From Bacteroidales bacterium (GTDB taxonomy: Bacteria; Bacteroidota; Bacteroidia; Bacteroidales; Lentimicrobiaceae), in contig JAEUTG010000056.1 in assembly GCA_016788045.1 (NCBI GenBank), positions 62,001 through 126,000 of the forward strand: a stretch of DNA of 64,000 nucleotides, given 5' to 3'. Made by a program: the position numbers and the translations under genes. Positions 50,571-59,709 of the stretch are shown piece after piece; the first letter of the stretch is position 1; the number at the start of each line of letters is the position of its first letter. The notes beneath the pieces are model-generated. The model saw only the letters and a program-made list of their open reading frames with translations. It was not told the origin of the DNA and ran no database searches.

Positions 50571-52676
50571 ATGAAAAGAATATCGGCTTTTTCAGGCATT
50601 CTTCTGTTATCCGGAATGCTTGCAACAGGAGTTTCGGCACAGGAGCGTTTTACTGCTGAAACCATGTGGAAACTGGGACGGGTGAGCGATGTACAAATGG
50701 CTCCGGCCGGCGGAACCTTTATTTATGGAATCACTACCTACGACCTGGCCACCAACAAGGGCAACCGCGACATCTACCGCCTTGACCCGAATGCAGAGTC
50801 GCCGAGGAAATTAACTGATTTCAAAGGCAGCGAGATCAATGCCATCTGGAGACCCGATGGACTGAAAATCGGATTTCTTTCAGCCGAGTCGGGCAGTATG
50901 CAAATCTGGGAAATGGGACCCAACGGGGAAAACAAAACCCGTATCTCCAATATTGAGGGTGGCATCAATGGCTTTGCCTGGTCACCGGATATGAAACACA
51001 TCGTTTACATCAAAGATGTTAAAACAGAACAGGATGCACATGATATGCATCCTGATCTTCCACTGGCCAACGCCCTGATTTATGATCAGCTCATGTACAG
51101 GCACTGGGACAACTGGCATGATTATGCCTACAGTCATATCTTCATCGCACCCTACACCGACGGAAGTATCGGTGAAGGTAAAGACATTATGCCAGGCGAG
51201 CCCTGGGATAGTCCACTGATGCCCAATGGCGGCATGGAACAGATCACCTTCTCTCCGGATGGGCAGAAGCTCGCCTACACCTGTAAGAAACTGAAAGGCA
51301 AGGAATATGCTGTCAGTACAAACAGCGACATTTACCTTTATGACCTGGTTACCGGAAAAACCGAAAACCTGAGTGAAAACAACCCTGGTTACGATCAGGA
51401 CCCTTTGTTTTCACCCGATGGCAGTAAAATTGTCTGGAGAAGTATGGCAACTCCTGGTTTTGAAGCCGACAAGGATCGTATCATGCTGTGCGAATTCAAT
51501 CCCAAAGCACTCGATGGCATGAAAAAGACCCTGGAGAAAAAGAACCCGAAAACCGGGAAAACGGCCATCATGACCAGTCAGGTATATACTGACCTTTCTG
51601 AAGGATTTGACCAGAGTTCATCCAATTTTGCCTTCAGTGCCGACGGGAAATCTTTGTATTTTATCAGTGGCATCCACGCCACCTTTCAGGTTTACCGGCT
51701 GGATCTGATGACAAAAAAAATCACTCAGCTCACGCAGGGCGATCATGACATACAGTCATTTGCAACAGATGGCAAGGATCTGATCATCACCAAGATGCGT
51801 CATGACCTGCCAACCGAGGTCTTCAGGGTGAAACCCGATGGAAAAGAAGAACAATTAACGTTTACAAACCGTCAGATTTTAAAAAATGTCAGGCTGGCAA
51901 CCGAGCAAAAACGGTGGATCACCACGACCGATGGCAAAAAAATGCTGGTTTGGGTTATTCTCCCCCCTGATTTCGATCCCAACAAAAAATATCCGGCGCT
52001 GCTTTACTGCCAGGGAGGCCCCCAGAGTGCAGTGAGTCAGTTTTTCTCCTATCGCTGGAATTTCCAGATGATGGCAGCCAATGGTTACGTGGTGGTTGCT
52101 CCCAACCGCCGGGGCCTGCCAACCTTCGGCCAGGAATGGAACGACCAGATCTCAGGGGACTATGGCGGACAAAATATGCTGGATTACCTTACGGCAATTG
52201 ATTCGGTAGCCGCAGAACCCTGGGTCGACGAAAACAGACTGGGGGCTGTTGGTGCCAGCTACGGAGGATACTCGGTCTACTGGCTGGCCGGCAACCACAA
52301 CAAGCGCTTCAAAGCCTTTATCGCCCACTGCGGCATCTTCAACTTTGAAAGCATGTACCTTGAAACCGAAGAAATGTTCTTCGTGAACTACGATTACAAA
52401 GGCGCCTATTACGACGATCCGCGTCCGAAGAGCTATGACTTCTCCCCACACAACTTTGTCAGAAACTGGGACACTCCCATGCTGGTAGTGCATGGCGGGT
52501 ATGACTTCCGTATCCCTTACACACAGGGCATGCAGGCATTCAATGCCAATCAGATGCTGGGAATCCCCAGCCGTTTCCTCTTCTTCCCTGAAGAAACCCA
52601 TTTTGTGCTGAAACCCCAGAATGCGGTGCTCTGGCAGAGGGAATTTTTCGGGTGGCTGGATAGGTATCTCAAGTAA
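50571..52676 (+). CDS. S9-family (prolyl oligopeptidase/acylaminoacyl type) peptidase, secreted
   Basis: A 701-residue serine peptidase with signal peptide (ending GVSAQE). A beta-propeller with repeated FSPDGQKLAYTC and FSPDGSKIVWRS type blades fills about 30-430, and an alpha/beta-hydrolase domain about 440-701. The catalytic triad is S563 in GASYGGY, D645 in HGGYDFRIP and H677 in EETHFVL. It cleaves short peptides in the periplasm. The TAA stop lies inside the first unit of a heptanucleotide microsatellite. Confidence 0.95.
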   Translation: MKRISAFSGILLLSGMLATGVSAQERFTAETMWKLGRVSDVQMAPAGGTFIYGITTYDLATNKGNRDIYRLDPNAESPRKLTDFKGSEINAIWRPDGLKIGFLSAESGSMQIWEMGPNGENKTRISNIEGGINGFAWSPDMKHIVYIKDVKTEQDAHDMHPDLPLANALIYDQLMYRHWDNWHDYAYSHIFIAPYTDGSIGEGKDIMPGEPWDSPLMPNGGMEQITFSPDGQKLAYTCKKLKGKEYAVSTNSDIYLYDLVTGKTENLSENNPGYDQDPLFSPDGSKIVWRSMATPGFEADKDRIMLCEFNPKALDGMKKTLEKKNPKTGKTAIMTSQVYTDLSEGFDQSSSNFAFSADGKSLYFISGIHATFQVYRLDLMTKKITQLTQGDHDIQSFATDGKDLIITKMRHDLPTEVFRVKPDGKEEQLTFTNRQILKNVRLATEQKRWITTTDGKKMLVWVILPPDFDPNKKYPALLYCQGGPQSAVSQFFSYRWNFQMMAANGYVVVAPNRRGLPTFGQEWNDQISGDYGGQNMLDYLTAIDSVAAEPWVDENRLGAVGASYGGYSVYWLAGNHNKRFKAFIAHCGIFNFESMYLETEEMFFVNYDYKGAYYDDPRPKSYDFSPHNFVRNWDTPMLVVHGGYDFRIPYTQGMQAFNANQMLGIPSRFLFFPEETHFVLKPQNAVLWQREFFGWLDRYLK

Positions 52677-52729
52677 AAAGTAAAAAGTAAAAAGTAAAAA
52701 GTAAAAAGTAAAAAGCTCAAAGCTCAAAG
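52674..52729. repeat. Heptanucleotide microsatellite overlapping the S9 peptidase stop
   Basis: Six TAAAAAG units (52674-52715) are followed in the same phase by two CTCAAAG units (52716-52729). The first TAA is the stop codon of the peptidase. Confidence 0.92.
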
Positions 52730-52758
52730 TTTACCCGACGTAACGAAGTGTAGGCGGG

Positions 52759-52787
52759 CCTGTCTGACTGCTGTCAGAGCAGGCAGG
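52759..52787. repeat. Single palindromic unit related to those in element 2
   Basis: Left arm CCTGTCTG, a loop of about a dozen bases around CTGTCAG, right arm CAGGCAGG. It is a diverged, solitary copy of the CTTGTCTGCCTG/CAGGCAGG palindrome. Confidence 0.6.
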
Positions 52788-52870
52788 CTCAAGGATTTCA
52801 GGCGCTGACGTCAGAAATTTCATAAATAAGCATTTAATCCAAGCAATTTGCAAGTAGTGCATGTAATGGT

Positions 52871-52904
52871 AAATGCCCGGGGCTTTGGTAAGATCCGGGC
52901 ATTT
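52871..52904. terminator. Probable terminator downstream of the T9SS propeller gene
   Basis: AAATGCCCGG/CCGGGCATTT forms a 10-bp stem with a 14-base loop; the T-rich tract is better on the plus strand (ATTTATTTT). It lies between the convergent S9 peptidase and propeller genes. Confidence 0.75.
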
Positions 52905-52924
52905 ATTTTGTGCCTGACGGTCAA

Positions 52925-55279
52925 TTATCTGACCATCAAACGGAATGTTTGCGATTTCTTCCCACTGATCAACCGGCAAACATAAATTCCCGGCTTGACG
53001 CGGTTTCCGGAGTTATCATCTCCATTCCATACAACAGCCGATGTTCCGGCTTTATAAAAAGAATTGGTCAGATTCATCACAATTCTACCATTGATGTCAA
53101 AGATGTCAATGGCAATATAACCATCAGCGGGTAAGGTAAAACTGACAGATGTTTTATCGGTAAATGGATTGGGATAGTTCTTCAAATGCAGGTTTGACTC
53201 AGCCAACTCTATATCCGATGTGCCAACCGGCTCTGTTAGATTTGTCAGAACAGCAACACCCCTGCTTAAACAGCTCATCCAGAGTTCATAACCTCCGGGG
53301 ATAATTTTAACCTCTGCATCCTTGATTTGCGAATGCGTTAATCCTCCTTCTTCAATCGGGAAAAATCCGAATTCCTGACCATCAAACCAGCCGAGTCCTG
53401 TGCCTTCGAGTGATTGTCCGTCGAAAGTTGAGAACCAGATTCGTCCGTCAGGTGTATATGCCAATGGGGTAATACTGCTCCCCGGAATATTGCTGTTTAA
53501 TGGGGAAAAGTACTCGTAACTGCCTGTTTCAGCATCTATTCTGAACAGACCATAGTTTGACCCCAGCCAGGCTATACCTTCCTCACCCGGAATAACAGCT
53601 GAGAATACATCGCTCATCGGATTCAGTTCCGGAAAATCCTCTACCAAACGCGAAAAAATATAGTTTCCGTCTGTACGCATTACCTGATGCAACGAAGCTG
53701 CCCAGATTGTTGAAGGTCGTTCAGGATCGGAGCGGATGTTCTGCCCCCAGCTGATAAATTCCATATCTGTCCATTCCCCGCTTTCATCATTGTAATAAGC
53801 CAGACTGTAATACTCTCCGATACTCCACAGGCGTCCTCCTGAATCTTCGATCAGACCGTTGGAACGGTCACGGTTGTAATTGAGCGAAGTGTAGCCTGCG
53901 CCATCCCAGTTGTGGAGGTAGTTGAACATTGGATTCACCACTATACCTCCGTTGGAAGGTCTGTAACAGATAGCTTCTGTATTGTCGGTCGGAAACGGAA
54001 AAGGATATCCTAAACCGTAGTTGTATTCATTGAAACCCGTCCATCTGACTCCGTCGAACATCTGAAATCCTCCGATGCCCGACCCTGCATTACCTGTCAT
54101 CCATACATTGCCATCGCTATCTATCGACATATCATCAACCCAATAGTCGATCTGAGATGAGTTGGTGACCCTGTATCTTTGCCAGGAACCGGTATTTGCA
54201 TCGCGTCGGGCTGCTCCACCTGTGCCGCTCACCCAGATATTTCCACCTGAATCCATGGCAAGTGCAGAGGTATAGGCTCCCTCCCGCCAGATACCTTTAC
54301 TTTGCCAGTTATTGCCGTTGAACTGGAATATTTCACTCTGCAGGCCGGTTATCAGGGCTTCATGGTTACCAAAAGCTTTAAATGCCCAGATATCTGCAAT
54401 TACCGACTCCGGTTGTTCTGGTGTCACCCAGGTACCATCGGGCTGCCTGTAATCAAGTGAGAATGGCTCGCCCGGTAAAGTTACACGCAGCGCCCATAAG
54501 TTTCCTTCGTCATCTATACAATCATTCCCGGGCAATGAAACCACTTCACCATTCGCATATTCCTGAGGAAGTAGTGTAAATTGCTGCGTCTCACTGTCAA
54601 AAGTGATCATGGTATTCCATCCTTCGCCGTCAACCCACACAACATAGCCTCCTCCAGGTTTAACCTGAATGGAAACATGTTCACAAAACCCGATGAGTTC
54701 AGGCCAATTATTGGCTGTTGAGCCATATCCCCAGGTTTGCCATTCACCGGTAGATGGATCATAACGGACCAATCCTCCCCCACCCCATTCTACTGACAGG
54801 ACAACAGCCCATACCGAACCGTCGGGAGCGATATCCAGATCTTTCGTTCTGCCACCCGGATGTGGCGAGTTACCTGCTCCCCAGAATTCGAGTGAACTAC
54901 CCCCGATGGCAGGATCAAACTTCAAAATTCCCCTCCAGGTAGCCATCCAGAGAATGCCACCCGCATCTTCCACTATATCACTGATCCTCGAAGATCCGAC
55001 ATCATAGATACTTCCAATTACAGGATACGTTACATTAGAATAGTTAATCCACTGATTTTCTGATTGAAGAAATTTAGAAAATCCACCCTCCTCCCATCCT
55101 GGGGTATATGCTGCAATGTAAGGATCATCATCGTGATCAATCCAGAGTGCTTCAGAATAATCACCCATGATTCCGGTATTGCCGGGGGTATAATATCTCC
55201 AGGAAAACTGATCACCGCTTTGCGCCGATATGCAAAGTGAAAGTGCCAGAAAAACAAACATTGAAGAAATTCTTTTCAT
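52925..55279 (-). CDS. Secreted beta-propeller protein with T9SS sorting domain
   Basis: A 784-residue protein with signal peptide (ending CISAQS). Repeated blades with motifs such as GGILWMATWRGILKFDP, GNLWALRV, GNVWMTGNAGSG and EGIAWLGSNYGLFRID resemble the two-component-regulator propeller (Reg_prop) repeat, but no kinase follows. Residues about 695-784 form a T9SS type A sorting domain with LKNYPNPFTDKTSVSF, FDINGRIV and the end KSQTFRLMVR. It is thus exported by T9SS and probably surface-attached. The ligand is unknown. It stands alone. Confidence 0.93.
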   Translation of the reverse strand: MKRISSMFVFLALSLCISAQSGDQFSWRYYTPGNTGIMGDYSEALWIDHDDDPYIAAYTPGWEEGGFSKFLQSENQWINYSNVTYPVIGSIYDVGSSRISDIVEDAGGILWMATWRGILKFDPAIGGSSLEFWGAGNSPHPGGRTKDLDIAPDGSVWAVVLSVEWGGGGLVRYDPSTGEWQTWGYGSTANNWPELIGFCEHVSIQVKPGGGYVVWVDGEGWNTMITFDSETQQFTLLPQEYANGEVVSLPGNDCIDDEGNLWALRVTLPGEPFSLDYRQPDGTWVTPEQPESVIADIWAFKAFGNHEALITGLQSEIFQFNGNNWQSKGIWREGAYTSALAMDSGGNIWVSGTGGAARRDANTGSWQRYRVTNSSQIDYWVDDMSIDSDGNVWMTGNAGSGIGGFQMFDGVRWTGFNEYNYGLGYPFPFPTDNTEAICYRPSNGGIVVNPMFNYLHNWDGAGYTSLNYNRDRSNGLIEDSGGRLWSIGEYYSLAYYNDESGEWTDMEFISWGQNIRSDPERPSTIWAASLHQVMRTDGNYIFSRLVEDFPELNPMSDVFSAVIPGEEGIAWLGSNYGLFRIDAETGSYEYFSPLNSNIPGSSITPLAYTPDGRIWFSTFDGQSLEGTGLGWFDGQEFGFFPIEEGGLTHSQIKDAEVKIIPGGYELWMSCLSRGVAVLTNLTEPVGTSDIELAESNLHLKNYPNPFTDKTSVSFTLPADGYIAIDIFDINGRIVMNLTNSFYKAGTSAVVWNGDDNSGNRVKPGIYVCRLISGKKSQTFRLMVR

Positions 55280-55340
55280 AAACTTATGGTCTTAAGTGAA
55301 TTATTCTGCAAAGAAATTCAGAAAGCAATCTATCATAAAA

Positions 55341-55348
55341 CAAAAGTA
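55341..55348 (-). promoter_or_regulatory. Putative -7 element of the T9SS propeller gene
   Basis: TACTTTTG on the minus strand, 62 bases before the ATG at 55279. A TTG lies about 23 bases upstream, not the ideal 19. Confidence 0.45.
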
Positions 55349-55545
55349 ACCCAACGGGAATAAATTGATGCCAACAGGGATATTTCAGGTGCGAACAATG
55401 CCTTATTCCAATTAAATATGTAAACCGAACGAAAATAATGAGTCAGAATTCCAACATCATTTCCCTGATAAGCGGCACAAATTTTGTATCTTTATATACT
55501 TGAATCAATTGCATTAGAACTACATAAACTGAATACAATTTCTCC

Positions 55546-55935
55546 ATGAAACAGCTGGGTATTTTCTTTGTTGTTTTGCTTTCTTTCTGGGCCTGCACCC
55601 AGCAATCGAAATTATCGAAATCACCGGGTAACGGTAAAGTAGTTGTAACCGACAGCACTGAATACGAAATCACCATCATAGACCCAGGATTTGATCAATG
55701 GTACCAGATGAACTTCTCCGCGGCGGTCGACAGAAGCAATGAGTTTTATCGTTCAGCCAACTGGACCGGGGTCAGCAACTGGAACCAGTACTTTCACCGC
55801 GGGCGCTACAGCCGCGTTATCAGCACCTTCATTTATTTTGAGCCCGGCACTGATTACGGAATTGAAGTCAACCGGAAACTCTACTGGTATTTCAGGTATG
55901 TGGAAGAAACCAGCGGCATACGTTTGTTGCGTTGA
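55546..55935 (+). CDS. Small lipoprotein, DUF6146 family
   Basis: A 129-residue protein with a lipoprotein signal ending SFWAC (C17). The mature part has DSTEYEITIIDPGFDQWY, NWNQYFHRGRYS and DYGIEVNRKLYWYFRYVEE, the pattern of Bacteroidota DUF6146 proteins. Function unknown. It is the only gene on its strand between the T9SS propeller gene and the KAS III-like gene. Confidence 0.87.
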   Translation: MKQLGIFFVVLLSFWACTQQSKLSKSPGNGKVVVTDSTEYEITIIDPGFDQWYQMNFSAAVDRSNEFYRSANWTGVSNWNQYFHRGRYSRVISTFIYFEPGTDYGIEVNRKLYWYFRYVEETSGIRLLR

Positions 55936-56139
55936 GTAAAATACAACCTGCCAGACAATTATAAACCAGAATTCAGAGCCACCAGCTAAGAATGTCTGTT
56001 GAGGCCTTATACCACAGCCAGTTCAGCAACCCTTACCAAGAATGCGAAGGTCCTCCGGATGCTGAACCATAGAAGATTTCCTGATTGTCCTGGTTTCATT
56101 TTCCCTTCGAATACTGAATAATACAAGCAGAGACTTGAC

Positions 56140-56147
56140 TATCTTTG
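56140..56147 (+). promoter_or_regulatory. Putative -7 element upstream of the KAS III-like gene
   Basis: TATCTTTG. It lies 35 bases before an 18-codon open frame (ATG 56182, stop 56236-56238) and about 117 bases before the likely start of the KAS III-like protein at 56264. Confidence 0.5.
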
Positions 56148-56263
56148 TTCACCATTATCAGTTAGTATTTAAGGGACTTCGATGGTGAAAAAGACCATTG
56201 TCCGGAGCCTGGAATACTGGATACTCCATCTGTCATAGAATACGGTTTACTAAAAACGGAAGT

Positions 56264-57157
56264 ATGGGCGTTGTTTTCACCAGAATGGAAGCGTTTTCGG
56301 AATTCTCGGCTAACGGATCACTACCAGAGCGTTCACGGCAGGTGCTGAATCTTGCCACCATGGTGCTTAATCCGCTGATTTCATCCGGTCTGCCTGACAA
56401 CCTCAGTCACCTGATTGTAGCAACAACCTGTCCTGATTCCTTAGCGCCCTCGCTTGGTCAGACCATTGTTGAACAATTCAGCCGTCAGTTTTCACATTGT
56501 CATACCATCGACATTGTACAGGGATGTGCGGGAGGTGTTTCTGCCCTTATTCTCGGTAGCCAGCTGGCTGAGCTCAACCGCTCTTCCGTGGTAGTAGTAT
56601 CGGCCGATGCTGCCCGTAAAAGTACCTCTCCGGCGAGTTCCATCAACCGGATTTTCGGCAACGGGTCGTTCACATGCCTGATTTCTTACACAGATGCCGG
56701 TTCAGGACTTGTCTTTTCCCGTTCACGGCAGTTCAGGGGGTTATCGGAAGTGGTAAACGTGAGGCTGGGGCACGATGCCGATCTGGTTATCAGGAAGGAA
56801 CACAAAACCATTGCCGATGACCCACGCAAACATCTTGGCCTAAAAATGGATAACATGCTGGCCATCAGACTACTGAGGAAGGCTGAACAGTTTTACCGCG
56901 ATTTTGTTTCTGTCAGCGGAAAACCTGACATCATGATTCTTCATCAGGTAAACCCTGTAATCCTGAAACTGCTGACCGCCATCTTCAGAAAATACGATCT
57001 TGAGTTTATTAACATTTCAGAACAAACGGGTAATTGCGGCGTGGCCTCGGTGGGGCTTGCTCTCAATTCAATCAAAAACAGCCTTGCCGGGAAGAAAGTC
57101 TTTCTGTGCAGTTTCGGAACCGGAGGTGTGATCACCGGCGGAATGTGGAATACCTGA
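56264..57157 (+). CDS. 3-oxoacyl-ACP synthase III (FabH)-like thiolase-fold protein
   Basis: A 297-residue protein counted from the ATG at 56264; the frame is open back to a TTG at 56198. The Cys-His-Asn triad of FabH is C88 in DIVQGCAGGVSALIL, H227 in MILHQVNPVI and N257 in TGNCGVASVGLAL. The N-terminus is about 20-25 residues shorter than FabH, and the helical insert between the first two strands is reduced. It is followed after 12 bases by a START-domain gene, so both may act on a lipid or polyketide. It is not fatty-acid FabH by context. The exact start is uncertain. Confidence 0.85.
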   Translation: MGVVFTRMEAFSEFSANGSLPERSRQVLNLATMVLNPLISSGLPDNLSHLIVATTCPDSLAPSLGQTIVEQFSRQFSHCHTIDIVQGCAGGVSALILGSQLAELNRSSVVVVSADAARKSTSPASSINRIFGNGSFTCLISYTDAGSGLVFSRSRQFRGLSEVVNVRLGHDADLVIRKEHKTIADDPRKHLGLKMDNMLAIRLLRKAEQFYRDFVSVSGKPDIMILHQVNPVILKLLTAIFRKYDLEFINISEQTGNCGVASVGLALNSIKNSLAGKKVFLCSFGTGGVITGGMWNT

Positions 57158-57169
57158 TCTTTTCCGGAA

Positions 57170-57784
57170 ATGAAGTATTTATCTACTACCCTCGGAATAA
57201 CGTTTCTCACAACCTTTTTTTCGGTTTCTTTTTCGCTTGCTCAGCCCTGGCAGTTTTTCAGGGAGAAGGATGGCATACGCCTGTACCTGAGGCAGGAAAC
57301 TAATAAAAGCTTCAGATCGTTTCGTGGGGAAACCCGCTTCAGGGGAAATTATGAAAAAGCTTGTTCACTCGTTGGCAACCCGGCCAACCTCGATTGGTGG
57401 GGCAACGACATCCGGAATATCAGGGTACTACATTATGAAAAAGATAAACTAATCCGGTATTATTTTGTCTATGACGTGCCCTGGCCCTTTACCGACCGCG
57501 ACCTGGTTGCTGAGGTAAAGCTCTCTGAGAACTCCCGCATCAATAAGAAAACAGTATCTTCAAGACAACTGCCTGGTGCAGTTCCCCTGAATAAGAACTT
57601 TGTGAGGGTGGATGATTTCTGGCAACAATGGACAATCCAGCTCCTCGAAAACGGAGAAATCTCAGTAATCCTTGAAGGCTATATTGATCCAGCCGGTGAG
57701 GTGCCCGCCTGGCTTTATAACATGGTTATTGTTGACATTCCGATGCGGTTGTTGCGTGAAATCAGACACCGTACAGCTGGCTGA
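57170..57784 (+). CDS. START-domain lipid-binding protein, secreted
   Basis: A 204-residue protein with signal peptide (ending SLAQPW). The START fold is seen in DGIRLYLRQETNKSFRSFR, the aromatic ANLDWWGNDIRNIRVL, YYFVYDVPWPFTDRDLV and the C-terminal helix WLYNMVIVDIPMRLLREI. START domains bind lipids or sterols in a deep pocket. It starts 12 bases after the KAS III-like gene and is surely co-transcribed with it; the two may make and carry the same hydrophobic compound (inferred). Confidence 0.88.
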   Translation: MKYLSTTLGITFLTTFFSVSFSLAQPWQFFREKDGIRLYLRQETNKSFRSFRGETRFRGNYEKACSLVGNPANLDWWGNDIRNIRVLHYEKDKLIRYYFVYDVPWPFTDRDLVAEVKLSENSRINKKTVSSRQLPGAVPLNKNFVRVDDFWQQWTIQLLENGEISVILEGYIDPAGEVPAWLYNMVIVDIPMRLLREIRHRTAG

Positions 57785-58034
57785 ACAGCACGATGAGTCA
57801 GGCACAACCTTGAGGAACAAAAAACAGGTTTCCGGGGCTCCGGGGCTTTTAATAAACATTTCGTTGTAATCGAACTTTTGGTACAGCGTTTGCATAGAAT
57901 TTCCTGCACCAGAGAAACCTAAGCATTCTCAGTATCTCAGCAGTGCAGCGAATCGCAAAGCCTTAATTTTATTGTATCGCCTGAAATAAGCCTGAGCATC
58001 TCCGGATTACTAACCCTTTTAAATCCATACTGTT

Positions 58035-58760
58035 ATGAAAAACAAGCTTTTGTTGAAAGCCATTGCCATTACCATCCTTTTCTTGGCTGCCCGGAACAAT
58101 TTTGCACAAACCGGCGACAAAAATTTCATCGACCAGCCTTACATTGAAGTCACCGGCACGGCAGAGATGGAGATTACACCCGATCTGATTTATCTTGATA
58201 TTCAGATCAGCGAGAATGACTCCAGAACCAGAGAGAATCTGCCTGCTACAGAGGGAAAGATGAAAACAAGGCTGATGGAGTTGGGGGTGGATGTTGCCAA
58301 GGATTTGATGGTTAAGGATTTATCCAGTAATTACAAAGACTACTGGCTTGGAAAAACAGATGTTGTGATATCAAAAGATTACCAGCTGATTGTTCACGAT
58401 GCTGCCCTGTTACAGAAAATATTGCCTGCGCTTAAAGACCTTGGCATTTCCAACATCGGCATCAGCAGGTTCGACCATTCTAAAATTGAACAATTCAGGA
58501 AAGAGATAAAAATCAATGCTATAAAAGCGGCAAAGTCAAAGGCAGAATTCCTCACTGCAGCAATTGATCAGTCCATCGGGAAAGCTCTGTTTGTTCAGGA
58601 AATCAATTATGGCTCTTATCTCAGTCACCTCTCTTCTGCCAATGCAAACATTCAGTTTTCGATGAAGGAATCAAATGAATACGATTCTAATACACCTGAA
58701 TTGAGCCTGAATAAAATCAGATTGGAGTATTCGGTAATGGTGAGGTTCGAACTGAAATAA
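58035..58760 (+). CDS. SIMPL-domain (DUF541) periplasmic protein
   Basis: A 241-residue protein with signal peptide (ending NNFAQT). The SIMPL signature begins with PYIEVTGTAEMEITPDLIYLDIQISEND and continues with KDLGISNIGISRFDHSKIEQFRKEIKINAIKAAKSKAEFL and a beta-strand end LEYSVMVRFELK. SIMPL proteins form oligomers in the periplasm; the role is poorly defined. No close neighbour on its strand. Confidence 0.9.
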   Translation: MKNKLLLKAIAITILFLAARNNFAQTGDKNFIDQPYIEVTGTAEMEITPDLIYLDIQISENDSRTRENLPATEGKMKTRLMELGVDVAKDLMVKDLSSNYKDYWLGKTDVVISKDYQLIVHDAALLQKILPALKDLGISNIGISRFDHSKIEQFRKEIKINAIKAAKSKAEFLTAAIDQSIGKALFVQEINYGSYLSHLSSANANIQFSMKESNEYDSNTPELSLNKIRLEYSVMVRFELK

Positions 58761-58773
58761 ACAGAACCGGAAT

Positions 58774-59709
58774 TCAACCGCCCCCCCCCAGCATCTTTTG
58801 GTTTAGCCACTGCATCACAGTATCGGATTCAGGTGGAAGCCAGGTAAAGTCTTTATCTTTTCTGAACCAGGTTAACTGCCTCCGGGCATAGCGGCGGGTA
58901 TTGGTTTTTATTTTTTCAACTGCTTCGGGCAGACTGCTGTGGCCCTCAAAATAGCCGAACAGCTCGCGGTAGCCAACGGTATTGAGCGCATTGAGGTGCC
59001 GGAGTGGATAAAGCCGGCGGGCTTCATCTTCCAGTCCTTCGGCCATCATCTGATCCACCCGGGCATTGATTTGCTGGTGCAACAAGGCCCTTGGGAGGTC
59101 AAGGCCGACCTTGACAATCCGGAAGCTTCGCTGTACCGGCAAGTGATTCCTGAAAGACGTATAGGTTCTCCCCGTTGTAAGGCATACTTCAAGGGCGCGG
59201 ATGATACGGTTCGGGTTGGCTGGATCTACCCCGGCGGCATAATCAGGGTCGAGTTTCTGCAGCATGGCCCTGAGCGGAGCCAGTCCTTCCTGGCTGAGTC
59301 TGGTATGCAAGGAATCCCTGAGTTCAGGATCAGCATCGGGTAAATCACCGATTCCATGGCAAGCGGCCTGAATGTAAAGCCCTGAGCCTCCGACCATAAC
59401 CACAACCGGGTTTTGGCTGAAAAGATCAGGAAGCAGGGTCAGTACATCCTGCTCAAACCGTGAAACATTGTAGACATCGTGTACAGAAAGGTTGCCGATC
59501 AGGTAATGTGTGGCCTGTGACAGCTGCTCTTTAGAGGGAACGGCAGTACCAATTTCCATTTCGCGGTAAAACTGCCTTGAATCAGCTGAGATGATGCTGG
59601 TATTCAGTGCGCGGGCAACATGGATAGCCACTGCAGTCTTGCCAACTGCCGTGGGGCCTGCAATCACCACAAGAGTATGAGAATCAGCACTCCCGCCCGG
59701 CTTTACCAT
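58774..59709 (-). CDS. miaA: tRNA dimethylallyltransferase
   Basis: A 311-residue enzyme that adds a dimethylallyl group to adenosine 37 of tRNAs reading UNN codons. The P-loop is GPTAVGKTAVAIHVA, followed by ISADSRQFYREMEIGTAVPS (the DSRQ substrate motif), GGSGLYIQA and a C-terminal TRRYARRQLTWFRKD. All conserved parts are present. Its first seven bases overlap the end of the upstream gene at 59703, so translation is probably coupled. The 3' end of the gene (from 58774) meets the SIMPL gene tail to tail. Confidence 0.96.
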   Translation of the reverse strand: MVKPGGSADSHTLVVIAGPTAVGKTAVAIHVARALNTSIISADSRQFYREMEIGTAVPSKEQLSQATHYLIGNLSVHDVYNVSRFEQDVLTLLPDLFSQNPVVVMVGGSGLYIQAACHGIGDLPDADPELRDSLHTRLSQEGLAPLRAMLQKLDPDYAAGVDPANPNRIIRALEVCLTTGRTYTSFRNHLPVQRSFRIVKVGLDLPRALLHQQINARVDQMMAEGLEDEARRLYPLRHLNALNTVGYRELFGYFEGHSSLPEAVEKIKTNTRRYARRQLTWFRKDKDFTWLPPESDTVMQWLNQKMLGGGG

